Assembly: GCF_008710155.1 (NCBI RefSeq)
Contig: NZ_VYPZ01000003.1
Location: forward strand, 186,001 to 250,000
Length of the DNA stretch: 64,000 bases
DNA from: Sphingobium limneticum
GTDB lineage: Bacteria > Pseudomonadota > Alphaproteobacteria > Sphingomonadales > Sphingomonadaceae
Direction of reading: 5' to 3'
Below the pieces are notes generated by a model that saw nothing but the letters and a program-made list of their open reading frames with translations, did no database searches and had not been told where the DNA came from. A program made the translations under genes and the position numbers. This document shows, piece after piece, positions 56,108-64,000 of this stretch (positions within the stretch are counted from its first letter, which is position 1; the number at the start of each line of letters is the position of its first letter).

Positions 56108-57298
56108 TTAGTGCGCCCCACCCTGTTTGTCGGCCGGGGCAGCGCCCTGCGCCGCCGCGCCGCCTTCAGGCGCGGTGACCTGCTGCGGTGCGCCGGGCTT
56201 TACCACGGTGCCGGGGCGCAGATTGACCAGCCCTTCGACGATCAGCTTGTCGCCGGCCTTCAGACCGTCGGTGACGATCCACTTGTCGCCGACGGCGCGA
56301 TCGACCGTGACCTGGCGCATTTCGACCTTATTGTCCTTACCCACGACCATGGCGGTCGCACGGCCACGCGCGTCGCGGCTGATACCCTGCTGCGGTGCCA
56401 GGATCGCCTGGGTCCGTTCGCCTTCGATCAGCTTGGCGCGCGCATACATGCCGGGCAGCAACAGGCCGTCCGGATTGGGGAAGGTCGCGCGCAGCGTCAC
56501 CGCGCCCGATGTCGGGTCGACGGTGACTTCGGAAAATTGGAGCCGACCCTCGATCGGGTAGGCGCTGCCGTTGGGCAGGATCAACTGGATGCGGGCACCC
56601 TGTGCTTCGCTGATGCCGCCCTTCTTCATAGCCTGCTTGAGGTCGATAATCTGGGCCGCCGATTGCGAAACGTCGACATAGACGGTGTCGGTGCGCTGGA
56701 TGGTGGTCAGCGCGTCGGCCTGACCCGCCTGAACGAGCGCGCCCGGCGTGAAGAGCGAGCGGCTGATCCGGCCCGAAATGGGCGCGCGGATGCGGGTGAA
56801 ATTCTGGTTCACCTGGGCCGCCTGAAGCGCGCCACGCTGCGCTGCAACATTGGCGCGCGCCTGCTGCGCGGACGCATCTGCATTGTCATATTCCTGCTTC
56901 GACACCGCATTGATGCCGACCAGATCCTTGTAGCGCTGCGCCTGCAATGCCGTCGAGCGGATCGCTGCCTGCGCGTTGGCGAGCGAACCCTGCGCCTGTG
57001 CCAGAGCGGCCCGATAAGGCGCGTCGTCGATTTCGTAGAGGAGTTGGCCGGCGCGAACGAAGCCGCCTTCCTGGAACAGACGACGGCGGATCACGCCGCT
57101 GATCTGCGGCCGCACCTCAGCCGTTTCGACCGCGACGATGCGGCCCGGCAGCTCGTTCAGCAGCGGCGCCGACTCGGTCTTGAGCGTCACCACGCCGACC
57201 GAAGGCGGCGGCGGCGCGGGAGGCTGCTGCTCGCCGCAGGCGCTGAGTGCGAAAGCCGACGCGCACGCCAGCAATCCTATGATTGTCCCCTTTTGCAT
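56108..57298 (-). CDS. RND efflux periplasmic adaptor lipoprotein
   Basis: A 396-residue membrane fusion protein. Lipobox ALSAC (Cys21) is followed by a proline-rich stretch, then the lipoyl/hairpin region (LPGRIVAVETAEVRPQISGVIRRRLFQEGGFVRAGQLLYEID, DLVGINAVSKQEYDNADAS, FTRIRAPISGRISRSLFTPGALVQAGQ) and the barrel domain (PGMYARAKLIEG). It bridges permease and outer-membrane channel. First gene of the leftward pump operon, divergent from a TetR regulator. Confidence 0.95.
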   Translation of the reverse strand: MQKGTIIGLLACASAFALSACGEQQPPAPPPPSVGVVTLKTESAPLLNELPGRIVAVETAEVRPQISGVIRRRLFQEGGFVRAGQLLYEIDDAPYRAALAQAQGSLANAQAAIRSTALQAQRYKDLVGINAVSKQEYDNADASAQQARANVAAQRGALQAAQVNQNFTRIRAPISGRISRSLFTPGALVQAGQADALTTIQRTDTVYVDVSQSAAQIIDLKQAMKKGGISEAQGARIQLILPNGSAYPIEGRLQFSEVTVDPTSGAVTLRATFPNPDGLLLPGMYARAKLIEGERTQAILAPQQGISRDARGRATAMVVGKDNKVEMRQVTVDRAVGDKWIVTDGLKAGDKLIVEGLVNLRPGTVVKPGAPQQVTAPEGGAAAQGAAPADKQGGAH

Positions 57299-57333
57299 CG
57301 CTTAACATCCGTTTTTTTAGGGATCGAAGATTA

Positions 57334-57351
57334 GGAATGAACGTTCATTCC
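57334..57351. promoter_or_regulatory. Perfect 18-bp palindromic operator of the RND operon
   Basis: GGAATGAACGTTCATTCC is fully self-complementary and lies 36-53 bases upstream of the adaptor start, in the region shared with the divergent TetR gene. On the minus strand it lies directly before TAATCT, a possible -10. It is the obvious binding site for the divergent TetR protein. Confidence 0.8.
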
Positions 57352-57417
57352 GCTTGCCCGGCAGGTACGATCATGGCAATGCGATTTCAAGAGGCAAAAA
57401 ACGCCGAAAGGGTAATT

Positions 57418-58005
57418 ATGGTTGCAGTGCAGCAGGAAAAAAACGGTCACGCTCGTATTCTGGCGGCTGCGCGCACCTTATTCGATAGCCACGGCTTTCA
57501 CCAGACATCTATGGCGGAGCTTGCCAGCGAAGCCCAGGTGTCGGTCGGCCAAATCTATCGCCTGTTCAAAAGCAAGGAAGATATCATCGAGGCACTGGTG
57601 CACGATGATGCGGACCAGTGGTGCAAAGACATGGGCGCGCTTCAGGTCAGGCTGGATTCCGGCGAACTGACCATCGAACAGACTTTCGAGCAATTGCTGA
57701 TACAGACGATCGACGAGAAGGACGAAGCACTGTCCTTCGACATATTGGCCGAAAGTTTCCGCAACGGCGAAGTGGCCGATACGATCGGCGCCATGTGCCA
57801 GCGCTTTCGCGTCTATATCCGCTCATTTGCCTGCGCAGCCAATGACAGGCTGTCGGGCGAGGCGCTGGACGCGGCGGAGGAAATGCTGCTCGCCTGTCTT
57901 TTCGGCCTTGGTCATCGCAGCATATCGCGCCCTCGCCTGTCCGCCGAAGTGGCAGCCCGGCGAACCGCACAGATGATCGTCGCGGCACTGCGCGGCGTTC
58001 AATAA
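57418..58005 (+). CDS. TetR/AcrR family repressor of the RND pump
   Basis: A 195-residue regulator with the HTH GHARILAAARTLFDSHGFHQTSMAELASEAQVSVGQIYRLFKSKEDIIEALV. Its ligand domain resembles none I can name. I start at ATG 57418, preceded by GAAAGGG five bases upstream; longer readings from 57283 or 57337 would place coding sequence over the operator and are unlikely. It is divergent from the pump operon and presumably represses it and itself until an inducer binds. Confidence 0.9.
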   Translation: MVAVQQEKNGHARILAAARTLFDSHGFHQTSMAELASEAQVSVGQIYRLFKSKEDIIEALVHDDADQWCKDMGALQVRLDSGELTIEQTFEQLLIQTIDEKDEALSFDILAESFRNGEVADTIGAMCQRFRVYIRSFACAANDRLSGEALDAAEEMLLACLFGLGHRSISRPRLSAEVAARRTAQMIVAALRGVQ

Positions 58006-58131
58006 CCGAAATTATCGAGCAAAGCCTCGGCGTTGAAGAGCTCAACGTTGGTTGCGCCCAGCGCATGATGCCGCGCGCCCTCCCGTCGCGCCACCGGGGC
58101 CATCCACCGCACCCCTTGCTGTCCCGTCGCA

Positions 58132-58167
58132 ACTTACCTTCCCCGCGCGGATTTAATCCGGGTAAGT
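58132..58167 (+). other. Bulged inverted repeat in the leader of the 52-residue gene
   Basis: ACTTACC (58132-58138) pairs with GGTAAGT (58161-58167), and directly inside it CGGAT (58148-58152) pairs with ATCCG (58156-58160). The stem thus has 12 pairs with a 9-base bulge on the 5' side and a 3-base loop. The GGGAGG ribosome-binding site follows five bases later. Confidence 0.5.
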
Positions 58168-58183
58168 TTTCGGGAGGTATTTC

Positions 58184-58342
58184 ATGCAGATAGAGACATC
58201 CTTCAACCGTGCCTATTTCAAGGCACGGATGGAAAGGAACCGCCAACTTGCCGCCCGGTCGAGCGATCCGACCATTCGCGACCTGCATCTGAAATATGTC
58301 CGACTCTACGAACAATTGATGGAAGCGCCGCAGCCCGCCTGA
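58184..58342 (+). CDS. Small 52-residue hypothetical protein
   Basis: ATG 58184 is preceded by GGGAGGT at ideal spacing, stronger than most sites in this window. The product is soluble, charged and probably helical: it starts MQIETSFNRAYFKARMERNR, contains LHLKYVRLYEQLM and ends APQPA. It has no signal peptide or membrane segment. The second half, from SSDPTIRDLHLKYVRLYEQ, looks like one amphipathic helix that could mediate binding. I do not recognise the family. It sits between the TetR gene and the convergent M16 peptidase gene. Confidence 0.65.
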   Translation: MQIETSFNRAYFKARMERNRQLAARSSDPTIRDLHLKYVRLYEQLMEAPQPA

Positions 58343-58368
58343 TGCGCGGGCGCGGCGCCGCCTGATGC

Positions 58369-61260
58369 TCAGCGCGCCGCCGCGCCCTCCGGCAGGACCA
58401 CGGCCGACCAGCTTTTGCCCGGCACCAGATATTTGGCGGCAAGCGCCTGCAACTGGGCCGGCGTCACGCTCAACATATCCTGCGACATGTTCTTCATCGC
58501 GTCGACATAGCGGGGGTCATGGGTCGCCCCCTCCATCTGGTTCATCCAGAAGGCGTTGCCGGTGCTGGCCCGCATCAGCAGCTGGCGCATCGGCGCCACC
58601 GCCCGCTGCAATTCATCGTCGCTCACCGGCGTCTTGGCTAGGTCGGCGGCCGTATCCTTCACCACGCTGTAGAAATAGGCGATGCGGTCGGGCCGAACCT
58701 GACTGGTGACGAGGATATAGCCGCCGCTATCGTAGGAGAAGGGCCAGTTATTCTGGACGCTGGGCGAATAGGCAGCCCCTTCCGTCGATCGCAGCTTGTC
58801 GAAGAGGCGATCGTTAAAGATCTGCGTCAGGATTTCGAGCTGGCGCCCTTCTTTTTGCAGGTCGAAGCCGCCGGCGGTCGGCCAGGCCATGACGGCGGCC
58901 GCCTGTTCCTTGTCGCCCTTGTGTCGCAGGACCACCGGATTTTCGACATGGGGGGGGAAGCGCATCGCCTTGTTGGCAGCCGGAACCGGAACGTCGGGGC
59001 GAGCGGGAAGCGCGCCGAAGGTAGCCGCGACCGCCTGGATCGCCTCCTCCGCCTTCACCTGACCGAAAATCTGCACTTCGATCGGGCCGGAGGCCAGGAT
59101 CGGCTCCCATGTGGCGCGGAAGGCCTGGGGCGTCAGCCCGTCGATTTCGGCGCGCGAGGGCGTGCGGAAACGCACATCCTTGTCATGGAGCAGCCAGTTG
59201 AGATCGCGGCCCAGCACCGCGTCCGGCGATCGCGACATGGCGTCATAGGCGACGGCCGCGCCGGTCTTCACCCGCGCGAGCGGCGCAGGATCCCAGCCGG
59301 GAACCGCCAGTTTCGTCGCGAACAGACGCAATTGATCCTTATAGTCGGCCGGGCGCGTCACCACCTGCATTTCGAAGGCATCGTCGTCCGTGTTGAAATC
59401 CATGCCCATGCGGCGACCGTTGGTCAGGTCGTCCAGTTCTCGTTGTCCCAGCTTACCGATGCCGCTGGCCGCCAGCGCATAGTCGGCGGCCCAGCTGGGC
59501 ACCGGTTTCGTGGGCGAGAAGGCCTGCTGGCCATGGCCGAAGCGGACGTTGACACGCACCTTTTCGGTTTCCGCATCATTGGCGAAAAGCGTCAGCTTGA
59601 CGCCGTTGGAGAAGGTGATGCTTTCCATCCCCTGCAACGCGACCGGGGTGCGCGATACGACGGTACCGGGCGGCCCAAGCTTGGGCAGGTCGTCCATCGT
59701 GACGGCCTTGTCGGCCAGACGCGCGTTAGTAGCCGCCTTCACCGGCGCAGCGACGGCGGCGGCCAGCTTAGCATCGAGGCCGGGCTGGATCTTGCCCGTC
59801 ACCAGCAGCGCGCGGAAGACGCCGGCCGAGAACAGGCGGCGGGTGGAATCGAGAATTTTCTCGGGCGTCATGGCCGGCTTGCCCGCGCGGAAGATGTCGA
59901 CGGCCGCGTCCGGGCTGACCGTGGTTTCGCGAATATCCACGGCACTGACGAGATCGCTCGCCTGCTTGGCGCCCGGTTCGGTGTCCGCATTTTCGACCTG
60001 GATCGAAAGCGCCGTATTCATCTGAGCATATTCGCGGTCGATTTCGGCCTGGCTGGGCGGCGCGGCCTTCGCATCCTCCACCACGGCGCGGACGTCGGCC
60101 AGTGCCTTCTCCCAATTTTCGCCGGTCGGGATGATGGTCATGAAGGTGCCGTCGACGGAGCGGCTGACATCCTGCTGGTCCACACCTGCCTGCAGGAAGC
60201 TGCCCCCGCCGCGCGCGGCCTGCTCCAGCCGGCGGCTGATGATCTGCAGCGCCAGCATGTCGGTCAGCTTGTCCTGATTATAAAGGATCGTGTCCGCATG
60301 CGCCGTCCAGGGGCGCAGCCAGGCGAGCGTCAGGCCGAGCGGCACGCCCGGTTCCACGACCACGCGGGTCGCCGGCAGCTTGGGGTTGGGCGTGCCGAAA
60401 TCGGGCAAGGGCGCGCCCTTGCCGGGCACGGTCCAGCTGCCGAAATGATCCTTGATCAACTGTTCGGCCTGCGCCGGGTCGATATCGCCCGCGATCGCGA
60501 TCACCGTATTTTCCGGACGGTACCAGCGCTGATGGAAGGCCTCCACCTTCGCGGCGGTCGCGGCCGTCAGCGTCGCCACCGTGCCGATCGGCGCATGGTC
60601 GGCCAACGCCTGGCCCGCGAAGAAATGCAGGCGGCTGGCGTCGGACATGCGCATTTGCGGGCCGTCGCTCTCCCGCTTTTCCGCCAGGACCACGGCGCGC
60701 TCGGCATCGACGGCGCTGTCCACGATGTTGGGGTCGGTCATCATGCCGGCGATGATCTTCATGCTTTCGGCAAGGCTGGCCGGCGTCGCCTGCGGCAGGT
60801 CGAGCGCATAGGTTGTGCCGGTCGGCGTGGTCGCGGCATTGCTGTCGCTGCCGAAGGTAACGCCGAGCCGCTGCCAGATCCGCTTGGATTCGCCGTCGGG
60901 CACATGGCGCGAGCCGCGCATGGAAAGATGCTCGATGAAATGGGCGTACCCCAGTTCATCGGGCTGCTCCATCAGTGAACCGGCATCGACCCGCAGGCGC
61001 ATCGACACCTGACCCGGCGGCACGCCGTTGCGGCGGACGGCATAACGCAGCCCGTTGGGCAGCGTGCCGAAGCGCCAGGCCGGATCGATCGGCACATCGC
61101 TATTTTCGTAGAGCCACGGCCGCACCTGCGCCTGACCGGTGGGTGCGATCTGTTTTGCGGTGGCGGGTGCATCGCCGGTCCGGGCCGCCAGAGGCGATCC
61201 CGACAGAAGCAAGGCGAGGACGGAGAGCGAAGCGGCCGAACGGCGGGGGAAAAAGCGCAT
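58369..61260 (-). CDS. M16 family zinc metallopeptidase, secreted
   Basis: A 963-residue pitrilysin-type protease with a signal peptide (ending LSGSPLAA). The inverted zinc motif HxxEH is HFIEH near residue 108, and the distal Glu ligand is in ERAVVLAEKRE. GSDSNAATTPTGTTYALDLP is the usual loop after the motif. The protein contains two M16 halves (N-terminal active, C-terminal probably inactive), as in long bacterial forms. It should degrade peptides in the periplasm. ATG 61260 (MRFFPRRS) is taken as start; TTG 61266 is in frame. Confidence 0.92.
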   Translation of the reverse strand: MRFFPRRSAASLSVLALLLSGSPLAARTGDAPATAKQIAPTGQAQVRPWLYENSDVPIDPAWRFGTLPNGLRYAVRRNGVPPGQVSMRLRVDAGSLMEQPDELGYAHFIEHLSMRGSRHVPDGESKRIWQRLGVTFGSDSNAATTPTGTTYALDLPQATPASLAESMKIIAGMMTDPNIVDSAVDAERAVVLAEKRESDGPQMRMSDASRLHFFAGQALADHAPIGTVATLTAATAAKVEAFHQRWYRPENTVIAIAGDIDPAQAEQLIKDHFGSWTVPGKGAPLPDFGTPNPKLPATRVVVEPGVPLGLTLAWLRPWTAHADTILYNQDKLTDMLALQIISRRLEQAARGGGSFLQAGVDQQDVSRSVDGTFMTIIPTGENWEKALADVRAVVEDAKAAPPSQAEIDREYAQMNTALSIQVENADTEPGAKQASDLVSAVDIRETTVSPDAAVDIFRAGKPAMTPEKILDSTRRLFSAGVFRALLVTGKIQPGLDAKLAAAVAAPVKAATNARLADKAVTMDDLPKLGPPGTVVSRTPVALQGMESITFSNGVKLTLFANDAETEKVRVNVRFGHGQQAFSPTKPVPSWAADYALAASGIGKLGQRELDDLTNGRRMGMDFNTDDDAFEMQVVTRPADYKDQLRLFATKLAVPGWDPAPLARVKTGAAVAYDAMSRSPDAVLGRDLNWLLHDKDVRFRTPSRAEIDGLTPQAFRATWEPILASGPIEVQIFGQVKAEEAIQAVAATFGALPARPDVPVPAANKAMRFPPHVENPVVLRHKGDKEQAAAVMAWPTAGGFDLQKEGRQLEILTQIFNDRLFDKLRSTEGAAYSPSVQNNWPFSYDSGGYILVTSQVRPDRIAYFYSVVKDTAADLAKTPVSDDELQRAVAPMRQLLMRASTGNAFWMNQMEGATHDPRYVDAMKNMSQDMLSVTPAQLQALAAKYLVPGKSWSAVVLPEGAAAR

Positions 61261-61343
61261 AGGCAAGAGAGCCTAACGGCATTTTCCTGAATGACCACTG
61301 ACAAAGCGGTCATATTCGGGTTTGCGGGACTGCGCCATGCCTC

Positions 61344-61432
61344 ACCCGTTCGGGCTGAGCCTGTCGAAGCCCGGTCCTGTTGCGATGCCGGAAGAAAGAG
61401 CGGCCCTGCGACACGCTCAGGGCGAACGGGTT
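61344..61432. repeat. Imperfect inverted repeat (intergenic palindromic element)
   Basis: Arms at 61344-61367 and 61409-61432 are inverted copies of the motif CCGTTCGGGCTGAGCCTGTCG with three or four mismatches, separated by 41 bases. Elements with the core GTTCG-GGCTGAGC-TGTCGA are frequent between genes of sphingomonads and some other proteobacteria (from memory). It fills most of the 257-base gap between the peptidase and helicase genes; I see no gene in that gap. Confidence 0.65.
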
Positions 61433-61465
61433 ATGGCTGGCGGGTCAGTTTTCCGACCATCACGC

Positions 61466-61505
61466 AAAAAGGGGAGAGGCCGCATTGCAGCCCCTCCCCT
61501 TTTTT
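61466..61505. terminator. Bidirectional terminator after the helicase gene
   Basis: AAAAAGGGGAG and CTCCCCTTTTT form the outer stem with a further GG/CC pair inside. On the minus strand the stem is followed by T's, 13 bases past the helicase stop. Confidence 0.88.
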
Positions 61506-61517
61506 CTATTGCTTATA

Positions 61518-62903
61518 TCAGCGCGGTGCGCCCGTGCGCTGGACCGCGCCCTTGTGCGTGCCGACACCGCCGCGACCACGGCAGCGGCCGCGGAAGGGCT
61601 TCTTCTCGCCGCCCTCGGCATCGGTGCGATGCGCACGGTCGGGGGCGCCGCGCTGCTGCTTCTGACCATCCTGATAACGACGCTGGCCGTCGGCGCGACG
61701 GGCTTGCTGCTGCGGCGTCTGGCTCGGTCCCTTCTTGGGCGCAGCCGGCTTGGGCAGGTTGCGGACCGCTTCCATGAAATTCTCAGGCAGCGGCTCGATT
61801 TCCAGCTTCACGCGCGTCGCGCGCTCGATCGCCTTCAGGTAAGGCCGTTCATCATCCGCCACGAAGCTGATCGCGACGCCCTCCGCCCCGGCGCGCGCGG
61901 TGCGGCCGATGCGGTGGACATATTGTTCGGGCACGTTGGGGATTTCGAAGTTGATGACGTGGCTGACACCCGACACGTCGATGCCGCGCGCAGCGATATC
62001 GGTCGCGACCAGCAGCTTCACCTTGCCCTGACGGAAGGCCTGGAGCGCGGTGGTGCGCTGGCCCTGGCTCTTGTTGCCATGGATGGCGAAAGCGTCGATG
62101 CCCGCGCCTTCCAGGAAGCGCACGACGCGATCGGCACCATGCTTGGTGCGGGTGAAGATGAGCGCGCGGTCGATATCCTCATTCTTGAGGACGATGTGGA
62201 GCAGCGCCTGCTTTTCCGCCTGATTGACGAAGGTGGCCTGCTGGCGCACGCGTTCGGCCGTGGTGGATTGCGGGGCGACGCTGACCTTGACCGGATCGTT
62301 CAGGAACTGGGCGGCGAGCGCCTCGATTTCCTTGGGCATGGTGGCCGAGAAGAAAAGGTTCTGGCGGTCCTGCGGCAACATCTTGGCGACGCGCTTGAGC
62401 GGATGGATGAAGCCCATGTCCATCATCTGGTCCGCTTCGTCGAGGACGAAGATTTCCGTATCCTTGATGGTGAAGGCGCGCTGGTCGATCAGGTCGAGCA
62501 GACGGCCCGGCGTGGCGACGACGATATCGACACCGGCCGACAGGGCGCGGATCTGCTTGCCGATCGGCACGCCGCCGAACACGGTTTCGACCGACAGTTT
62601 CAGGAAGCGGCCATAGTCGCGGAAGCTCTGCGCGATCTGCGCGGCGAGTTCGCGGGTCGGGGCCAGCACCAGCATGCGACAGCCCTTGATCGGGGTCGGT
62701 TTCGCATTGCGGGCGAAATAGTCGAGGCTGGGCAGCGCGAAGGCCGCCGTCTTGCCGGTGCCGGTCTGGGCGATGCCGCACAGATCGCGGCCTTCCAGCA
62801 GGACGGGGATCGCCTTTTGCTGGATCGGGGTCGGCGTGACGTAATTTTTGGAGGCGAGCGCCTTCATGATGGGCTCTGCGAGACCAAGTTCGTTGAATTG
62901 CAT
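61518..62903 (-). CDS. rhlE: DEAD-box RNA helicase (RhlE-like)
   Basis: A 461-residue ATP-dependent RNA helicase. The Q motif (YVTPTPIQQKAIPVLLEGRD), Walker A AQTGTGKT, PTRELAAQI, DEAD in VLDEADQMMDMGF, SAT in FFSATMP, and HRIGRTARAG are all present. The C-terminal 70 or so residues are basic and glutamine/arginine-rich (QQQARRADGQRRYQ, FRGRCRGRGG) and probably bind RNA. Likely roles are ribosome assembly and RNA turnover. Confidence 0.95.
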   Translation of the reverse strand: MQFNELGLAEPIMKALASKNYVTPTPIQQKAIPVLLEGRDLCGIAQTGTGKTAAFALPSLDYFARNAKPTPIKGCRMLVLAPTRELAAQIAQSFRDYGRFLKLSVETVFGGVPIGKQIRALSAGVDIVVATPGRLLDLIDQRAFTIKDTEIFVLDEADQMMDMGFIHPLKRVAKMLPQDRQNLFFSATMPKEIEALAAQFLNDPVKVSVAPQSTTAERVRQQATFVNQAEKQALLHIVLKNEDIDRALIFTRTKHGADRVVRFLEGAGIDAFAIHGNKSQGQRTTALQAFRQGKVKLLVATDIAARGIDVSGVSHVINFEIPNVPEQYVHRIGRTARAGAEGVAISFVADDERPYLKAIERATRVKLEIEPLPENFMEAVRNLPKPAAPKKGPSQTPQQQARRADGQRRYQDGQKQQRGAPDRAHRTDAEGGEKKPFRGRCRGRGGVGTHKGAVQRTGAPR

Positions 62904-63209
62904 TTGGAAAACTCACAAGTCGGCCATGCGCCAACTTGCTCTGCGGACGCAGGAAGGGCGCGAGGCGGGTTACGAAACGACCCGCGTGAAAAGGGAAGCC
63001 TCAAGCTTGGCGCAGACTCTCATTGGCCGGTCCGTGGTCCTCGCCTGACCTTGTGGTCACTTGGGATTGCGGACGATCACGCTGCCAATCGCTAGGGGGC
63101 CGAAAGACCCATCTGCTGCGCTGCGACGCATATGGCGAATTTGCAGGCAAATAGCAAGCGGCCGCGGATTTACCCACGGCCGCCCATGTCTTACGATCAA
63201 TTTTCGGCG
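62904..63209. other. Intergenic region without a supported gene (306 bases)
   Basis: No reading frame here has a plausible start or family resemblance. The region must hold the leftward helicase promoter. An imperfect GC-rich hairpin at 63158-63183 (GCGGCCGCGG with CCACGGCCGC) lies 27 bases past the end of the stress-protein gene and could be its terminator, though the T-run is poor. Confidence 0.5.
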
Positions 63210-63680
63210 TCAGAGCGCCACTTCGGCATGCTTGCCCTTCATCTCATCGCGCACGTCGCCGCCGAACAGCATCTTGAACACGCCCTTCAGCGACATATCG
63301 GAACGCCAGATTTCCGCCGTACCAAGGTCGAAGCGCAGCATCAGCAGATTGGGATCGTTGCGGCCGCCCGGATACCAGGCCTCCACTTCCTTCGACCAGT
63401 AGCGATCGATCACCGCCGGATCGGCTTCCGGCGTCAACGTGCCTTCTATGCAGGCGAAAAGGTTATGATCCTTCGCCGAAAATTGCGCCATGGCGCCGCC
63501 GCCTGGCGCCAGGCGATTGTCGCGCGACGTATAGAACCAGAAGCAATGATTGGCCTTGGGGTCGAGTTGCGCGGTCATCGGCAGACTATGTTCCGCGCTG
63601 TTGCTCAGCCCCACCATCAGGAAGGGGCTGGTCGACAATTCCGCCCAGAAACGGTCCTTGATTTCGGTTGCGTCGGTCAT
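63210..63680 (-). CDS. Pyridoxamine 5'-phosphate oxidase-fold protein (general stress protein 26-like)
   Basis: A 156-residue split-barrel flavin-binding protein. The pattern KDRFWAELSTSPFLMVGLSN, PMTAQLDPKANHCFWFYTSRDN, VIDRYWSKEVEAWYPGGRNDPNLLMLRFDLGTAEIW is typical of the GSP26 group linked to stress responses. The ligand (FMN or F420-like) and reaction are not established. It is divergent from the NifU-like gene. Confidence 0.87.
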   Translation of the reverse strand: MTDATEIKDRFWAELSTSPFLMVGLSNSAEHSLPMTAQLDPKANHCFWFYTSRDNRLAPGGGAMAQFSAKDHNLFACIEGTLTPEADPAVIDRYWSKEVEAWYPGGRNDPNLLMLRFDLGTAEIWRSDMSLKGVFKMLFGGDVRDEMKGKHAEVAL

Positions 63681-63776
63681 CGTCCAAACTCCTTGGCTGT
63701 TTCCCCTTCAATCGCCGGCCGGCAGCGAAGTTCCGAAACGCTTGATCTTGGCCCCGACCATCGCCACATGGGGGCC

Positions 63777-64000
63777 ATGCTGATCGAGACCGAACTGACG
63801 CCCAATCCGGCGACCATCAAATTCCTGCCCGGCCGTGAGGTCATGGGCGCCGGCACGCGCGATTTCGCGACGCCCGAAGAAGCGGAAGCCTCCCCGCTGG
63901 CGGATGCGCTGTTTGGCCTGGGCGACGTTACAGGCGTGTTCTTCGGCAGCCATTTCGTATCGGTGACGATCGCGCCCGGTGCCGAATGGTCCGATGTGAA
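63777..64000 (+). CDS. NifU/Nfu-type iron-sulfur scaffold protein (5' part, cut by window end)
   Basis: The frame is open to the window edge and encodes about 74 residues. MLIETELTPNPATIKFLPGR, then SPLADALFGLGDVTGVFFGSHFVSVTI, matches the N-terminal Nfu_N domain of eukaryote-like NifU proteins; the cluster-binding CxxC domain would follow beyond the window. An in-frame ATG at 63768 is an alternative start. Confidence 0.88.
   Translation, partial: MLIETELTPNPATIKFLPGREVMGAGTRDFATPEEAEASPLADALFGLGDVTGVFFGSHFVSVTIAPGAEWSDV

Noticed and set aside
52946..57334. A 1462-codon open frame on the plus strand opposite the RND operon
   Set aside because: It mirrors the codons of three certain genes on the other strand, has no family features, and is the usual result of high GC at third positions.
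58855..60978. A 707-codon plus-strand open frame opposite the M16 peptidase
   Set aside because: Antisense shadow; the minus strand carries the intact HxxEH protease.

Overview
This is a GC-rich chromosomal window from an alphaproteobacterium, most likely a member of the Sphingomonadaceae (Sphingobium or Sphingomonas type). The indicators are the tRNA-Leu/tig/clpP/clpX order, glnB-glnA linkage, a ChpT phosphotransferase (CtrA pathway), DUF2490, DUF6491 and DUF983 proteins, a large TonB receptor, a FecI/FecR pair, and palindromic repeats of a type common in sphingomonads. I see no rRNA, insertion sequence, prophage or CRISPR array. The content is mostly core genome; the most accessory-looking part is a five-gene glycan operon.

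Layout. 1-6.7 kb: a palindromic repeat, phosphoglucomutase, an outer-membrane DUF2490 protein, a lipoprotein, a RarD-type transporter, YgfZ, a periplasmic glutaminyl cyclase and a DUF983 protein. 6.9-12 kb: YchF, a family 6 hypoxanthine-DNA glycosylase, two secreted phosphatases behind a possible Pho box, and a MaoC dehydratase. 12-19.6 kb: mutL, divergent from the complete rod-shape operon mreB-mreC-mreD-mrdA-rodA. 19.7-25.3 kb: tRNA-Lys, a cytochrome c, a CinA-type protein, Map, the glnB-glnA nitrogen operon with a candidate NtrC/sigma-54 control region, and a nitronate monooxygenase. 25.3-32 kb: ChpT, a JAMM metalloprotease, RluD, RpoH, a GNAT protein and TetR divergent from an MFS transporter, then MtgA. 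32-40.2 kb: a TonB-dependent receptor, ClpX, ClpP, an inserted GT2 glycosyltransferase, trigger factor with an unusual tail, and tRNA-Leu. 40.2-48 kb: a proline-rich small protein, an orphan FecI/FecR pair, and the glycan operon (methyltransferase, flippase, GT4, FkbM methyltransferase, large membrane protein). 48-51.4 kb: a sirtuin, DapB, Nth, a DUF6491 protein, tRNA-Arg and Ogt. 51.5-58 kb: a tripartite RND efflux operon with a divergent TetR regulator around a perfect 18-bp palindrome. 58-64 kb: an unannotated 52-residue gene, an M16 peptidase, a DEAD-box helicase, a PNPOx-fold stress protein and the 5' end of a NifU-like gene.

How the genes connect. Envelope growth (Mre/PBP2/RodA, MtgA), protein quality control (RpoH, Tig, ClpXP, M16 peptidase), DNA repair (MutL, Nth, Ogt, family 6 glycosylase) and nutrient sensing (GlnB/GlnA, the phosphatases) dominate. 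Tight operons with 4-base stop/start overlaps are frequent. The most useful leads are regulatory: a perfect hairpin that buries the ogt ribosome-binding site, the glnBA control region, a candidate RpoH promoter before clpP, a candidate Pho box, and the RND operator. All functional calls rest on reading sequence and motifs by eye; no database search was run.
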